From Glycine soja (taxonomy: Eukaryota > Streptophyta > Magnoliopsida > Fabales > Fabaceae), in the NCBI RefSeq assembly GCF_004193775.1, contig NC_041003.1, positions 22,072,790 to 22,136,789 of the forward strand: a stretch of 64,000 nucleotides of DNA, read 5' to 3'. Position numbers and translations under genes: made by a program. Below, piece by piece: positions 1 through 10,617 of the stretch. Under the pieces are notes generated by a model. It was not told the origin of the DNA. It was given only the letters and a program-made list of their open reading frames with translations, and did not search any database. Every line of letters begins with the position of its first letter. Positions within the stretch are counted from its first letter, which is position 1.

Positions 1-307
1 AGAAAAGATACGGTTTTCTTCCCCCAAGAGAACATCCTAGTATTTCCTCAAATTCTTCAACAGTCAGTACTAATTGGAAGTCTCCAAATGTGAAGCATCT
101 CAAAGGCTGGTCATAGTATTGGGTGAGTGATACAATGGCTTCCGTGAATATCTCTGCTATGGTCAAATCTAAAATCTTTCCGTATGCCTTGCGGAAGGCT
201 TGCATTTGGAGAGGTCCCATCAACCGCCCCAACTCCTTAAGGCTGGTAACATCTAGGCCTTTAATCTTGACTTGATAGAACCTTTTTCCAGTTTGATTTG
301 TTCCCAT
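1..307 (-). CDS. Ogre/Tat element ORF1, N-terminal part (continues off the window)
   Basis: An uninterrupted reading frame starts at an ATG on the minus strand (complement of 305-307) and stays open to the window edge, about 102 codons. It is closely similar, residue by residue, to the start of the plus-strand ORF1 at 56142 (shared FYQVK, LKELGRLMGPL, QYYDQ, EEFEEILGC, GGRKPYLFS). Ogre/Tat Ty3-gypsy elements are known for an extra ORF between the 5' LTR and gag; its function is unknown. Here it lies downstream, on the minus strand, of the LTR 1195-2944 and its leader, as expected. The plus-strand copy has a stop at codon 34 where this copy has a CAA codon, so this element is the better preserved of the two at this point. 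Confidence 0.8.
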   Translation of the reverse strand, partial: MGTNQTGKRFYQVKIKGLDVTSLKELGRLMGPLQMQAFRKAYGKILDLTIAEIFTEAIVSLTQYYDQPLRCFTFGDFQLVLTVEEFEEILGCSLGGRKPYLF

Positions 308-1175
308 GTTTTACTAAAGTGAAACAAAAAACCCAGTGTGAATCAAAACTCTGACATCTATCATGGGTGGAATGGATGAATGCATGAAGAAATGCATATG
401 ACACAGATGCAATTTATAAATATGGGAGCCCGAGAAATTGTCCCCTTCTTAGATACAACGTTTGGGGCGGCACGACACCAAACGTATGTATTTAAGAAGG
501 TGACACGGACCCTCCGTTAGTTTGCCAAAGAGAGGGGATCAAGACGAAACCCGTGCATGATGCATATGCGAAAGGCACAACACGGGGATGTACATAGTAC
601 GACAATATCCACAAACAAATATAAGCAAAGGGGTACATGACACTTAGGACTACATGCATGGCAGTGTGAAAAGTGGCACGCAGCGTGTTTGCTCCGGGCC
701 CCTATTTTAGGGACCTACATGGGAGGGAGCTAAAAGGGCTTTTAGTGATAATTCCCAAGGTGGTCATATCTCTCTTGATGGTCTCTAGAGGTATCATCCG
801 CTTCGAAGAACATATTGTGGCAGTAGGGACTACTAGCAACAATATGTTATCAAAGAGAAAAACTCTAGATGAGGGTTCACTGTAATCAAGCAAGTTGGAG
901 ACCTAGCATGACCACAGATTCACCTCCACTCCTTATGTTCCCATAGACCCGGGTATAGGGCCCTTTTTCAACTCACCGTGTGTGCAAATAGTGTTGGTGT
1001 TTGTGCATCAAATGAATAAATATTTACCTCATGCATACATTTAAAACACACTAAAAGCATCAAAAGAGTTTATATATACAAGAACATAAGGAAAAAAAGA
1101 CAAAGAAAAATAACAAAAGGGAAGTCATAGTAAGGAAAGCACACTAATTGATTGGCCTAACTCTCTAACAATAGT
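308..1175 (-). other. Untranslated leader of Ogre-like element, between primer site and ORF1
   Basis: No plausible gene: small frames here are short, composition-driven and unconserved. It corresponds in place to 55452-56141 of the plus-strand Ogre element. Both leaders hold a strong stem-loop (here 444-500). Confidence 0.6.
444..500 (-). promoter_or_regulatory. Long stem-loop in Ogre leader RNA
   Basis: The arms 444-465 and 478-500 are reverse complements over about 22 bp with one G-T wobble and one bulged base, closing a 12-base loop. The plus-strand Ogre leader has a 15-bp perfect stem at the matching place with a largely different sequence. A packaging, dimerisation or translation role is inference. 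Confidence 0.6.
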
Positions 1176-1192
1176 TCCCAGTGGAGTCGCCA
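1176..1192 (-). other. Primer binding site, Ogre-like element
   Basis: Read on the minus strand it is TGGCGACTCCACTGGGA, lying two bases inside the LTR end. It matches the site at 55434-55451 of the plus-strand element. Ogre elements are known to use a tRNA-Arg-type primer; that assignment is from family knowledge, not from a tRNA comparison. Confidence 0.7.
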
Positions 1193-1194
1193 AC

Positions 1195-2944
1195 AGTCGC
1201 AACCTACCCTTTAGCGGGAGGGCGACGCGAGGGCTCACGGGTGGGTCTTCCAAGAAAGGAAAATGCGCGGAGTCGCCACCAACATTTATTCGTGGAAGAC
1301 GTCGGAAAAACCGGAAAAAACATGGTGTACAAACTTTAAGTGAAAGGTTTGGGAGTTCTATTTACGCAAGGGGAAGGTATTAGCACCCCATGCGTCCGTC
1401 ACAAGGGACGACAGCCTTTTAATCAAGTGTGCAAACATTACTTCAATTTATTTTATTTTCCCTTTTTTATGTTCCTATGTCTTTTTGTGCCTTTTATATT
1501 TTTTTATCTTTTTGTGGTCGACAAGGGTGTCTCCCTTGCTCCTACGTATTCCTCAATTGTGGTAAGGAAATCAGACCTACGTAGTTCTTCGAGAACTAAA
1601 CGTTGGTTAAATTGTTTTTATCCTTTTTTGCAAGATATATTTTTATTGAATGAAAGGTCATTTAAGGCGTTGGACCATTAAACGATCTTTCGATTCTTTT
1701 GAAAGGAGAGAAAACATTAAGGCATTGGACCATTAATGATATCTTGGTTTTTTGAAAGAGGTGACAAAGCTATGTGTTGTTTTTAGGCTTTAAAATCCAC
1801 ATCTAACCAAATAAAAGCAAAAAGACCATTTCAAGGTGTTGGACATTTAAAAATGGTTTTTAGGTGATGACAAAAGCTTGGTTTATGAATTGATTTTAGC
1901 CTTAATTTCACTTGGGTTATTAGTCAATTCGATTAAGAAAGAAAAATCCCAAAGAAAAATGTTCAATTGATTTTTTTTATTATTTTATTAAAAGATATTT
2001 TTTGATTATTATATTATTATTTTGCCTCTTTTTGGTTTTAAACGTGGTTACGGCATGAAAGATCGGCCGGATTTTATTCTAACAGAAATTAAAAGATATT
2101 ACAACTCAAATGATCGGTGGAAATTTATTTTATTTTTTGATTAGGAGAGAAAGTGACTTAAATGAATGACTAAAGTACGTTAAAAGGGGGTACGAAAAGT
2201 AAATGAAATGAAAATAAAAGCATGCGAAACAAATGGGGACCACTAAGGGTACACAAAATGAATTGAAAAAGTTCGATTTCGGGAACTTACCGGTTGAAGA
2301 CCAAAGAACGACGAAGAACGATGAAGAATGGTGGAAAATCTTCGCGACATCGCTCACTGAAATGTCTCGGAAGCGTTACGGAAACGCCTTGGCTTGGATT
2401 TTCTTCACGGAAACAATTTTCCTTACTAATTTTATGTGATTCTCAGATACCAGGAGGGTTGAACATTTTTGTTCTGCCCTCCTTCCCCTATTTTTAAGGG
2501 AAAAGAGGGAGGTGGTTGCCGCCCAACTCACCCAGGCGAGCTGGGTTGCTTCCACCAGAAGGCACCGCCTTCTGTTGGAAGATCCTAGAAGGCCCAAGTG
2601 GGCCTGATTGCTATTTGCACATCTATGTTTACTAAATACACCCCCTCTGTCCCTTTTTTGCTGATTCTTTTTTCGTAATGTTACGGAACTTTATGAATTA
2701 CGTAACGATGCTTGTTTTCTTTCTGTAATGTCACGAAACCTTACGGATTACGCAATTATCCCTTCTTTGGCTTCCGGAATGTTACGGAACTTTATGTATT
2801 GCACATTAACACTTCCTTTCAACTCCCGACATGTCGCGGAACTTCACGGATTGCCTAACGATGGGTGTCAAGTACCTCGAAGTGGTCAAGCGAGGGTCGC
2901 ATCCCAACAAACAGATGATCCCTGGACGAAATTAGGGTATGACA
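1195..2944 (-). mobile_element. 5' LTR of minus-strand Ogre/Tat Ty3-gypsy element
   Basis: On the minus strand it starts TGTCATACCCTAATTTCGTCC-like at 2944 and ends GGTTGCGACT at 1195, where relatives end GCGACA. About 1750 bp, similar throughout to 53821-55431, 60344-61993 and, more distantly, 14338-15560. Primer site, leader and ORF1 follow to the left. On its right it breaks the copia integrase directly (2945), so it inserted there; the expected duplicate of the flank (ATTAT, 2945-2949) lies off the window. The small ORFs inside are chance frames. Confidence 0.85.
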
Positions 2945-3169
2945 ATTATGTTCAATGCCATTCTTATCACAAAATAATTCAAATTCTTTATTTTCATATT
3001 CACCCCCATGATCACTCCTAATAGATATAATTTTGAGATTTTTCTTGTTTTGAATCATTTTTGCAAGTTTCCTAAATGCTTGAAATGCATCATTCTTATG
3101 AGTGATAAATAGTGTCCAAGTGTATCTAGAATAGTCATCAACTATAACAAGGGCATAGTAAACTTCCTC
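2945..3169 (-). pseudogene. Copia integrase core, broken
   Basis: The minus frame shows VIVDDYSRYTW, then IRSDHGGEYEN, the second catalytic Asp region of copia integrases, and continues to GIEHN where the Ogre LTR interrupts it. The segment that should join it to the pre-integrase domain, holding the first catalytic Asp (usually an H-x-D-L-x-G-P motif), is missing: the upstream frame runs from NIVST straight into a shifted frame near 3165. The enzyme would be inactive even without the Ogre insertion. Confidence 0.8.
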
Positions 3170-3766
3170 CAAGGTTGAGTAGTTGAAACAATGTTTTTGA
3201 ATTTGAATGAAACTCTAGTTTGTTTTCCTTTTTGACATGCATCACATAGTCTATCTTTTTCAAATTTTATTTTTGGCAAACCAACAACTAAATATTTTGA
3301 TATCAATTTATTTAAATGTTCCATGTTTATGTGAGCAATACGTTTATGCCATAGCCATGGATCATCATCTTTGCTTAGAAAACATTTATTATTATCTAGT
3401 TTTTGGCTTAAATCTATCATATAAACATTGTTAACTCTATACCATATATGCTTTATATTTATATCATGTTTATGTTCAATAAGACATTTTTGAGAATCAA
3501 ATAATACTAGATAGCCCTTATCACATAATTGACTAACACTAAGCAAGTTGTGCTTAAGACCTTCAACAAGTAGAACATTTTCAATGGAGTTTGAAGAATT
3601 CGTACCTATTATTCCAACTCCAAGATTCTACCTTTGTTGTTATCACCATAAGTAACATGCCTACTTTTCATGGGAGAGATATGTGTGAACTTTGATGAAT
3701 CTCCCGTCATATGCTTTGAACAACCGCTATCTATGTACCATTTCTTCTTCAAAGATACCTACATGA
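3142..3766 (-). pseudogene. Copia protease and GAG-pre-integrase region
   Basis: Reading the minus strand from 3766, an aspartic-protease active site YIDSGCSKHMTGD appears near 3705-3740, in frame before LLSVSQLCDKGYLVLF. The GAG-pre-integrase follows with LWHKRIAHINMEHL and CDACQKGKQ, the zinc-binding end of the domain. An in-frame stop lies near 3630. In copia elements this segment cuts the polyprotein and begins the integrase. Product class is certain from motifs; activity is unlikely. Confidence 0.8.
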
Positions 3767-4159
3767 TCAAGTTTGTGACTTAGGTACCCAAACTTTCTTG
3801 GGTCCTTGTGTGTTAGTATTGACTAAAGATCCTTTTGGGACCCATATCATTTTGATATTGTTGCAATTTTTCTTAAAATAACATGTAGATGTGCCATGCC
3901 CTTTTCTTCCACAATAAAAACATGTAATGAAAGGAGAATTGTATTTTTGTGAGAAAGAAAAGAAACTTTTGTAAAACTTTTGTTGTTTTTCTGGTTTGTA
4001 TCCAATTCCTGCTTTATCAAAAATACATCTTTGATTTCCTAATATAACTTCTAGGTTATTCTTGCCAATATAAAATTTTGCTAGTGAGTTTTTCAAATTT
4101 TTAATTTCTTCTACATATTTTCTACAACATTTACATGAATTTACTTTTTCATTAGTCAT
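3767..4159 (-). pseudogene. Copia gag-pol, second zinc-knuckle region
   Basis: A 130-codon minus frame with a Cys/Lys-rich start (CKCCRKYVEEIKNL), a Lys-rich middle and a CCHC-like CFYCGRKGHGTSTCYF knuckle before WVPKG. This arrangement, between the first gag knuckle and the protease, is typical of SIRE-type elements in legumes. It is separated from the main gag frame (4213-5028) by a frame break around 4160-4212. It would bind nucleic acid as part of the gag-pol polyprotein. Confidence 0.7.
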
Positions 4160-4212
4160 AGTAGAAACATGAACTTTATCACTAGATTTCTTAGATGAAG
4201 TGACAAGTTTTG

Positions 4213-5028
4213 CTAGTTTAATTGATTCACTATGTAATTCAGCAAATGCATCTTTCTCTTAAAGATTGGACAATCAGCCCTCAGATGTCCGGGTTGATTG
4301 CACTCAAAGCATTTTGGGATTTGAGATGACTTTTCAGTCCTTCTTTTAGGTTTGAAGTTTTGTCTTCTTTGATTTCCTCTCATTCTAATAAATTTGTTGA
4401 ATCTTTTGACAAAGAGGATAAGATCTTCATCCTCATCTAAGTTAATTGAATCTTCTATGTCACTTTCCTCTTGGATTGAAGATGAGGCTTTAAGAGCAAC
4501 TCCCTTCTTCTTCTTATCATTTTCTTCATGTTGATTTAGTCTTTGCAACTCCATCTCATGTTCCTGTAATTTTCCAAATAGAGTAGCAAGAGACATAATA
4601 GACAAATCTCTAGATTCTGTTATGGTTGTTACCTTTGGTTGCCATTCTCTACTTAAGCATCTTAACACTTTATTTATGAGATCCTCGTTTTGAAAAGTTC
4701 TTCCTAATGATGCAAGATGATTAACTATATGTGTGAATCTTTTCTGCATATCTTGTATACTTTCATTTGTCTTCATCCTAAATAATTCATACTCATGAGT
4801 TGAAGTATTTATCCTAGATCTTTTGACATTAGTTGTTCCCTCATGTGTAACTTGTAAAGTGTCCCACATATCCTTGACACTCTTACAATTTGAAACCCTA
4901 AAATATTCATCTATTCCTAGGGCAAAAGTAATAATATTTTTTGCCTTTAAATTGTACTGCACTAATCTTCTTTCATCTTCAGACCACTCTTCTCTAGGTT
5001 TCTCTATTGTTGTATTTCCAGCCACCAT
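4213..5028 (-). pseudogene. gag: Copia gag (UBN2-type) with CCHC zinc knuckle
   Basis: The minus frame starts best at the ATG at 5028 (MVAGNTT); further upstream the open frame runs into the primer site and is not coding. It shows the UBN2/gag pattern: KAKNIITFALG, YFRVSNCKSVKDMWDTLQVTHEG, HEYELFRMK, and then a Lys-rich segment and the knuckle CFECNQPGHLRADCP (C-X2-C-X4-H-X4-C). This is a nucleocapsid-like protein forming the particle. The frame ends at 4213 and relatives continue into the following segment, so a frameshift or stop truncates it. The start seems shorter than in relatives. Confidence 0.8.
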
Positions 5029-5072
5029 GCTGAGGCCATTATTCTTGAAGCTTCTAAACTTTATACAAGAAT

Positions 5073-5087
5073 GAAGCTCTGATACCA
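5073..5087 (-). other. Primer binding site of copia element (tRNA-Met type)
   Basis: Minus-strand TGGTATCAGAGCTTC, the classic initiator tRNA-Met-type site of plant copia elements, begins two bases after the LTR end. Confidence 0.9.
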
Positions 5088-5089
5088 CT

Positions 5090-6174
5090 TGTTGGACAAG
5101 TGGCCTCAGATATCTTAAGAAGGGGGGGGGGGATGTTGAATTAAGATATCACAATCTTTTCTTAATAAAAAAAAGATTCTATTTTGATTCTATCCCAACA
5201 ACCCAAGATTCCTTTTAAAAATGAACTCCTAAATAATAATGCAAATTAATCTTACTAAATAGAAACAATAAGCAATAAATAATAAAGGAGTTTAAGGGGA
5301 AGAGAAAATGCAAACTCATATTTATACTGGTTCGGCCACACCCTTGTGCCTATGTCCAGTCCCCAAGAACCCCGCTTGAGAGTTCCACTATCTTGCAAAA
5401 TCCCTTTACAAGTTCTGAACCACACAAGGACAACCCTTGTGTTCAGATTTCTTTACAACAAGAGACCCTCGGTCTCTTAATCCCTTTTGAGAAATAGAAT
5501 GAAGAGAAGAAGAAATCTCTCTTAAAAGAGATAGATTGAACAATTGAGCACTCAAATAATTCCTTATTGAATTGCAAGTGTATTGGCCAAGGAATTCTTA
5601 AGAGGATAAAATGATTTTGCTTTTTGAGAGGATAAGACTTTTGGTTCTGAAAAACTCTGAGCAAATTCGTGTTCCAAGTCACATATAAATAGACCTTTGA
5701 TGGCCATGTAAAAACCATTTGAAAAGTTATGACCCTTGGAAATAATTTTTTGAAAATCTCCTTTGGTAATCGATTACAAGACTTGTGTAATCAATTACAG
5801 GCTTTAAAATTTGAATCAAAACATTTAGTATCTGCTGATAATCGATTACCATCCACATGTAATCGATTACACAGTGTAAAATTTGAATTCAAATTTCTAA
5901 TAGCTGTTATAAATCATTTTGGTCACTAGTAATCGATTACCAGAGAGTAAATCTCTTGAAAAAAACATTTTTGCTTAAATTTCTTGACCAAACCTTTTGT
6001 TGTTTCAATTTGGAATTCCCTTCCTAAAACACTAGAGATCTTCTTGATGTTGTATCTTGTATTCTTGGATTTTTGTCTTGAATTAAACTTGAGAAGCGCA
6101 TTTTCATAAGGCATCAAAACATCATAATCATATGGCATCATCAAAACATCAAAGGCAAAGTCTTTGCTTCTACA
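5090..6174 (-). mobile_element. 5' LTR of SIRE-like copia element
   Basis: 1085 bp on the minus strand, from TGTAGAAGCAAAGAC at 6174 to CCACTTGTCCAACA at 5090. It is similar along its length to the solo LTR 29495-30587 and in parts to 32096-33714. It contains the TAATCGATTA palindrome cluster (5765-5942), a CTTGGGGACTGG-type segment followed by a G/C run near 5127, and a likely TATA segment (ATATAAATAG, minus, near 5685). Confidence 0.88.
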
Positions 6175-7000
6175 TGTTGGGCCTTGGCATGGGTAGCACA
6201 CCACTTGAGGCAGTATATGTTAAATTACACTACTTGGTTGGTGTCCAAAATGGATCCAATCAAGTAGATCTTCGAAAAGCCCGCTTTTACTGGGAGAATA
6301 GCTCGATGGTAGGTTTTATTGTCAGAGTTTGATATTGTTTATGTCACTCAAAAGGCAGTAAAAAGAAGCACTTTGGCAGATTATCTAGCTCAACAGCCCA
6401 TAAATGATTATCAGCCTATGCATCCAGAATTCCCTGACGAGGATATCATGGCCCTATTTGAGGAAGAGGGTGAGGATGAAGACAAAGAGAAGTGGATTGT
6501 ATGATTTGATGGCGCGTCTAATGTATTAGGTCATGGAATTAGGGCAGTGTTGGTTTCGCTATATAACAATGCTTTCTTTTCACGGCTAGATTGTGTTTTG
6601 ATTGTACAAATAATATGGCTAAGTACGAAGCATGCACCCTGGGAATATGAGCAGCAATCGACTTTAGGGTTAAGTTGCTCAAAGTGTATGGGGATTCAAC
6701 ATTGGTAATTCATCAGTTGAAAGGTGAATGGGAAACTAGAGACTATAAGTTGATACCTTATCAAGATTACATCAAGGAGTTGATGAAGCTCTTCAATGAT
6801 ATATTCCTAGAGAGGAAAACCAAATGGCTGATGCTCTTGCCACTTTATCGTCCATGTTCAAAATAAGCCCCCACGGAGATTTGTCATGCATAGAAATCGA
6901 ATGTCACATTAAGCATGCACATTGTTGTTTGATAGAAGAAGAGGAGGATGGTAAGTCTTGGTATTTCGATATCAAACAATACATCAAGGACAAGAAGTAC
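6175..7000 (+). pseudogene. Ogre/Tat RT C-terminus and second (archaeal-type) RNase H, fragment
   Basis: With stops and frame changes, the plus strand reads from the end of the reverse transcriptase/RNase H (RQYMLNYTTWLVSKMDPIK, then FEKPAFTGRIARW) through LLSEFDI-YVTQKA and LADYLAQQP to a second RNase H. Its motifs are visible: FDGASN (first acidic residue), VYGDSTLVI-HQLKGEWETRDYKLIPY, and MADALATLSSMF. A duplicated RNase H after RT is a hallmark of the Tat/Ogre lineage. Stops occur at about 6280, at 6502 and near 6650. It is bounded by the copia LTR on the left and the Athila LTR on the right, so it is a target remnant. Confidence 0.8.
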
Positions 7001-8355
7001 TGTTAGTCGATTAATACGACTAACTTTTGTGTAAGAAAATTGTGTAAATTGTATTCGACTCCTTCCATTTATAGTTCTTTTTGTAGTATTGTAAGTACTT
7101 TTTGTAAATTTAGGTAATAAGTACTTAGTAACCCACTTTTGTGTATTTAATAACCTTTCCATTTCAATTTCAGGTAAAATAAGCAAGTTTGGTGAAGTTT
7201 GATTTTTGCAGTTCGCTGAGCCATCCTCCTCTGGCTGAGCACATGATCCGTTGGGTGCAGCATGATTGGCTGAGCGCATAGAAGAACCTAGAATGTCACT
7301 TAATTCGGCTAAGCGAGAGTCAAACTCGCTAAGTGCACCGCTTGCACCTCCAGGCTGAGCGAAGAAGAGGCGCACTAAGCCAAATGTCACTTAATTCGAC
7401 TGAGCGAACCAGAATGTGGCTGAGCGAACGACCAAAAATCAGCAACACTATTTAAAGCCTGAAATCAGAAATGGAAAGGAGTTTTCTATTTTTGGAATTT
7501 TCTCTATTCTTGGAAGCATTCATCTGAGTCGCTAAGTGGCGAATAGAACTTCTAGTGTGAAGATCCTGAGGGACAACAGAGATTGAAGAGGAAGTTATCT
7601 TGTGGAGGTGACAGAGACATCCTTACCATTGTACTTCCTAATCTTTCATTTTCTCTTTTTCATCTTTGTAAGAGAAGCTTCCCAGCTATGGAGAGCTAAA
7701 TCCTTAGTTGGTTCTTCCTTCGGGGCACTTGATGTAAATACTCTTATATCTATATAATGATGTTGCATGTGTTCCTGTGCTATCAGTACTTCATTTTAGT
7801 ATGATTTTGCCTTGATCACGTAAATGCATGCTTAGTTAGGGTCATTCAACATTGGAAAATGGTTTGATCCTTAGAACATGATAGGACGAGACTAGTTTAT
7901 CATATTTTATCGAGGGATCGGGGTACGGTAACCTAGTTGTTGGTATGTATGTATTAATGCAGTTCTGGTCAAGTTTAGTCCAACAAGAGGGATCTAAGGA
8001 CGACGCTTGATTAGGATTAGGCTAAACATGTATGAGACATTGGGGTTTAGAGTCCAGGAGACAACATAGAACACAGGAACATTGTTAGGTGGAGAACATC
8101 TTTAGTAGCATTAGTCGCCAGTAGGAAGACCAACACTTTGACCATCTGCCTTCACACCCACCACTGCTCACCTTTTTATTTACCTTTGATTTGTTAGTTT
8201 ACACACGTGTCCATACTACACACAAACCTTTTACAATAAGACACTTATTTACTGAACCACAGCTTTACCAAGTAAAACAAGTACCCCGAGAGTTCGATAC
8301 TCGGTTCTTACCATTTTATACTACTTGCAAGATTCGGTGCACTTTCCGGCCGTCA
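7001..8355 (+). mobile_element. 5' LTR, Athila-lineage copy 1
   Basis: Starts TGTTAGTCG after AGTAC and ends about CCGTCA before the primer site; the 3' limit rests on the TG...CA rule and comparison with 38426-39822. The first 24 bases form an 8-bp stem (7002-7009 with 7017-7024). GCTAAGC/GCTGAGC motifs fill 7215-7430. A possible start region follows the CTATTTAAAGCC at 7449. Confidence 0.8.
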
Positions 8356-8365
8356 AACAAGTTTT

Positions 8366-8384
8366 TGGTGCCGTTGCCGAGGAA
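8366..8384 (+). other. Primer binding site, Athila-lineage copy 1
   Basis: TGGTGCCGTTGCCGAGGAA, a two-mismatch relative of TGGCGCCGTTGCCGGGGA, the tRNA-Asp-type site of Athila/Calypso elements. Matching sites: 34999-35017, 39833-39851, 62960-62977. Confidence 0.75.
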
Positions 8385-8522
8385 CTTCTCTCTATGTAGA
8401 AAGTTTGGTTCAATTCTTTAAGTGTCTATTCTTTATTCTTTGATTATTTGTGAATATCTGCTTTTGATTCGTATTTGTTTTCTTCTAGAATTGGATAACC
8501 GCTATTGTTGTCAGTATTTTGT

Positions 8523-9493
8523 ATGCATAGATCTCCCAATGGCAACCTAGTTCCTCTGGACTTGGAAATTGAAGTCTCCTTAAGAAGGAGCAGAGTTGAG
8601 AGGAGAAGGAAGTTGTTGCAAGATAGGACAATAGCTTCCATTATAGAAGAAGAAGCTCAATCTTCTGACTCTACATCATCTGATTCACTAGCATCAAGGG
8701 AATCAGCTATATATTTATCAGAAGCCTCTGTCATGGCTGATGAACACCAACAAAGGATTACCCTTGAGGATTATTCTAGTAGCTCAGTGTCGCAATTCTT
8801 TACAAGTATTTCACGTCCTGAAGTCCAAGATCACAACATAAACTATCCTCATTCTTTGATTCATCTGATACAGGGGAACTTATTTCATGGATTCATCAGA
8901 CTCATCTTATTTTCATTTTCTTTGGTAGGAGAAGCCAAGAAGTGGCTCCATTCATTCAAAGGTAATAGTTTGAAGATGTAGGAGGAAGTTGTTGAGAAAT
9001 TTCTGAAGAAATTCTTCCCCGAGTCAAAGACTGTAGAAGGGAAAGTTGTTATTTCATCATTTCACCAGTTTCCTGAAGAATCCTTGAGTGAAGCATTGGA
9101 GAGGTTTCGGGGTTTGTTGAGAAAGACTCCCACACATGCATTCTCTGAGCCAATTCAATTGAACATGTTTATAGATAGTCTGAGACCAAATTGGAAGAAA
9201 CCCTGGCTCAATTCATGCAAGTGACCATGTCCAAACATAAGAGTACTGAGTCAACCCTAAAAAACCTTGAGATTCAGGTGGGTCAACTGGCTAAGCAGTT
9301 AGCTGAGAAGTCATCCAACAGCTTTGGGGAAAATACTGAGAAGAATCCCAAAGAAGATTGTAAAGCTTTTGTAACAAGAAGCAGGAAGCTTGTGGCGGCT
9401 GAGGATGAGGATGTTGTTGCTTTGAAGGAGCAAGTTGCTTTGAAGGACACTACTGTTAAAAAGAAGAATGAGGTAACAGATACAATGAGTTAG
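8523..9493 (+). pseudogene. gag: Athila-type gag, copy 1, with internal deletion
   Basis: The ATG at 8523 (MHRSPNGNLVPLDLEIE) matches the start in copy 2 at 35162. An Arg-rich segment, a Ser-rich linker and the gag domain follow (ITLEDYSSSS, LIHLIQGNLF, EAKKWLHSFKGNSLK). Compared with copy 3 about 90 bases are missing after GNLF, and a stop replaces the Trp codon near 8980. Gag-like sequence resumes (FLKKFFPESKT, FHQFPEESLSEALERFRGLL), then jumps by deletion, which removed the zinc knuckle, to a C-terminal part from 9191 (LAQFMQVTMS, LEIQVGQLAKQLAEKSSNSF). This would have been the capsid protein. Confidence 0.8.
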
Positions 9494-9511
9494 AGGAGGG
9501 AAAAACAAATA

Positions 9512-10408
9512 ATGGTCAAAGAGAAAGAAATAAAAGACCAAGAAAAAGAAATAGAGGTAGGAAAAGACAAAGAAAAAGAAGAAAAAGAAAAAGTTGAAAA
9601 AACTAAAGATGAACAAAAGAGTAGGAGTGAAGAAGAAAGAGAAAAGAGGAAAGAAAAAGCTTCAGAAAAGGGTACGGAAGTGCCATATCCCATGGTATCT
9701 TCCAAGAAAGATAAGGACCACCATCTGGGGAGGTTCCTAGACATTTTCAGGAAACTGGAAATAACTATGCTTTTTGGAGAAGCTTTGCAGCAGATGCCAC
9801 TCTACTCAAAGTTTTTGAAAGATATGTTGACAAGGAGGCACAAATACATTCACCAGGAGAATATCGTTGTGGAAGGCAACTGCAGTGCTGTGATACAAAA
9901 GATCCTTCCACCAAAACACAAGGACCCTGGAAGTGTGACTATTCCTTGTTCAATAGGTGAAGTCACAGTGGGAAAAGCTCTCATTGACTTGGGAGACAAT
10001 ATCAACTTAATGCCATTTTCCATGTGTAGAAGGTCGGGAGATTTGGAAATCATGCCCACCAGAATGACTTTACAGCTTGCTAATCGATCCATCACAAGAT
10101 TTTACGGGGTAATTGAAGATGTTTTGATAAGAGTTAAGCAGATGGTCGTTCTAGTTGACTTCATGGTCATGGATGTGGAGGAAGACCAAGAGGTTCCCAT
10201 CATTTTGGGACGACTCTTTATGTTAACTACAAGTTGTGTAGTTGACATGGGAAGAAAGACATTGGAAATGGGTTTTGAAGATCAGAAGATCAATTTTGAT
10301 CTATTTGAAGAAGATAAGCCTATGTCAGATCAGAATGTCTGCTTGCAAGTGATGGAGGGTGGTAAAGAGGTCCTGAAGTTAAAGGACAAAGTGGATATCA
10401 CCCATTGA
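9512..10408 (+). CDS. Athila-type retropepsin (protease) with Lys/Glu-rich N-terminal coiled coil
   Basis: An open frame of 298 codons. Residues 1-60 are a Lys/Glu-rich charged stretch likely to form a coiled coil or linker from gag. Then come VPYPMVSSKK, GRFLDIFRKLEIT, ALQQMPLYSKFLKDML and HKYIHQENIVVEGNCSAV. The retropepsin domain (about residues 140-270) has the flap/strand pattern VGKALIDLGDNINLMP. The catalytic Asp is in IDLG; the usual D-L-G-A-S is here D-L-G-D-N, so activity is doubtful. The second conserved triplet is IILGR. It ends at a TGA before a conserved noncoding segment, where relatives would continue into RT. The upstream end is artificial: gag and protease were probably one frame. 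Confidence 0.75.
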   Translation: MVKEKEIKDQEKEIEVGKDKEKEEKEKVEKTKDEQKSRSEEEREKRKEKASEKGTEVPYPMVSSKKDKDHHLGRFLDIFRKLEITMLFGEALQQMPLYSKFLKDMLTRRHKYIHQENIVVEGNCSAVIQKILPPKHKDPGSVTIPCSIGEVTVGKALIDLGDNINLMPFSMCRRSGDLEIMPTRMTLQLANRSITRFYGVIEDVLIRVKQMVVLVDFMVMDVEEDQEVPIILGRLFMLTTSCVVDMGRKTLEMGFEDQKINFDLFEEDKPMSDQNVCLQVMEGGKEVLKLKDKVDITH

Positions 10409-10466
10409 GGTAAAAACGTCAAGCTAATGACGTTAAAGAAGCGCTTCCTGGGAGGCAACCCAGTTT
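10400..10466 (+). other. Conserved post-protease segment
   Basis: Contains CTAATGACGTTAAAGAAGCG followed by CTTCCTGGGAGGCAACCCAG, with a short CTGGG/CCCAG stem. Copy 2 has the matching segment at 37194-37242. In Athila-type elements a similar segment follows the end of pol; here it follows the protease directly. Confidence 0.55.
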
Positions 10467-10617
10467 TAATTATGTTATTTTGTTTTTCTTGCATGGTATA
10501 AGTTAGAATTTACTTCATAATCATTAGACAGGGGTATCTTAGCTTGTTTGAATAATAGATATAGGGGTTTTCTTGAAGGAGGATTGAGTTTTAACTTAGA
10601 ATTTTTTTTCTGAAAAA

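Larger units (their letters stand above)
2945..6174 (-). mobile_element. SIRE-like Ty1/copia retrotransposon, 5' half
   Basis: Minus-strand order is LTR (6174-5090), tRNA-Met primer site, gag with zinc knuckle, second zinc-knuckle region, protease, GAG-pre-integrase, integrase core. The integrase is cut at 2945 by the Ogre LTR, so reverse transcriptase, RNase H and 3' LTR are not in the window. Domain order and the CCHC and pre-integrase motifs fit the SIRE/Maximus lineage. The element lies next to an Ogre RNase H fragment at 6175, presumably its target. Confidence 0.85.

Noticed and set aside
1340..1681. 113-codon open frame in plus orientation
   Set aside because: It lies inside the Ogre LTR, and the matching stretches of the other LTRs (14500, 55200, 61700) do not keep it open.
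9311..9744. Phe/Ser-rich minus-strand open frames opposite the protease gene
   Set aside because: Shadow of the Lys/Glu-rich plus-strand segment; the same effect appears opposite gag in copies 2 and 3.
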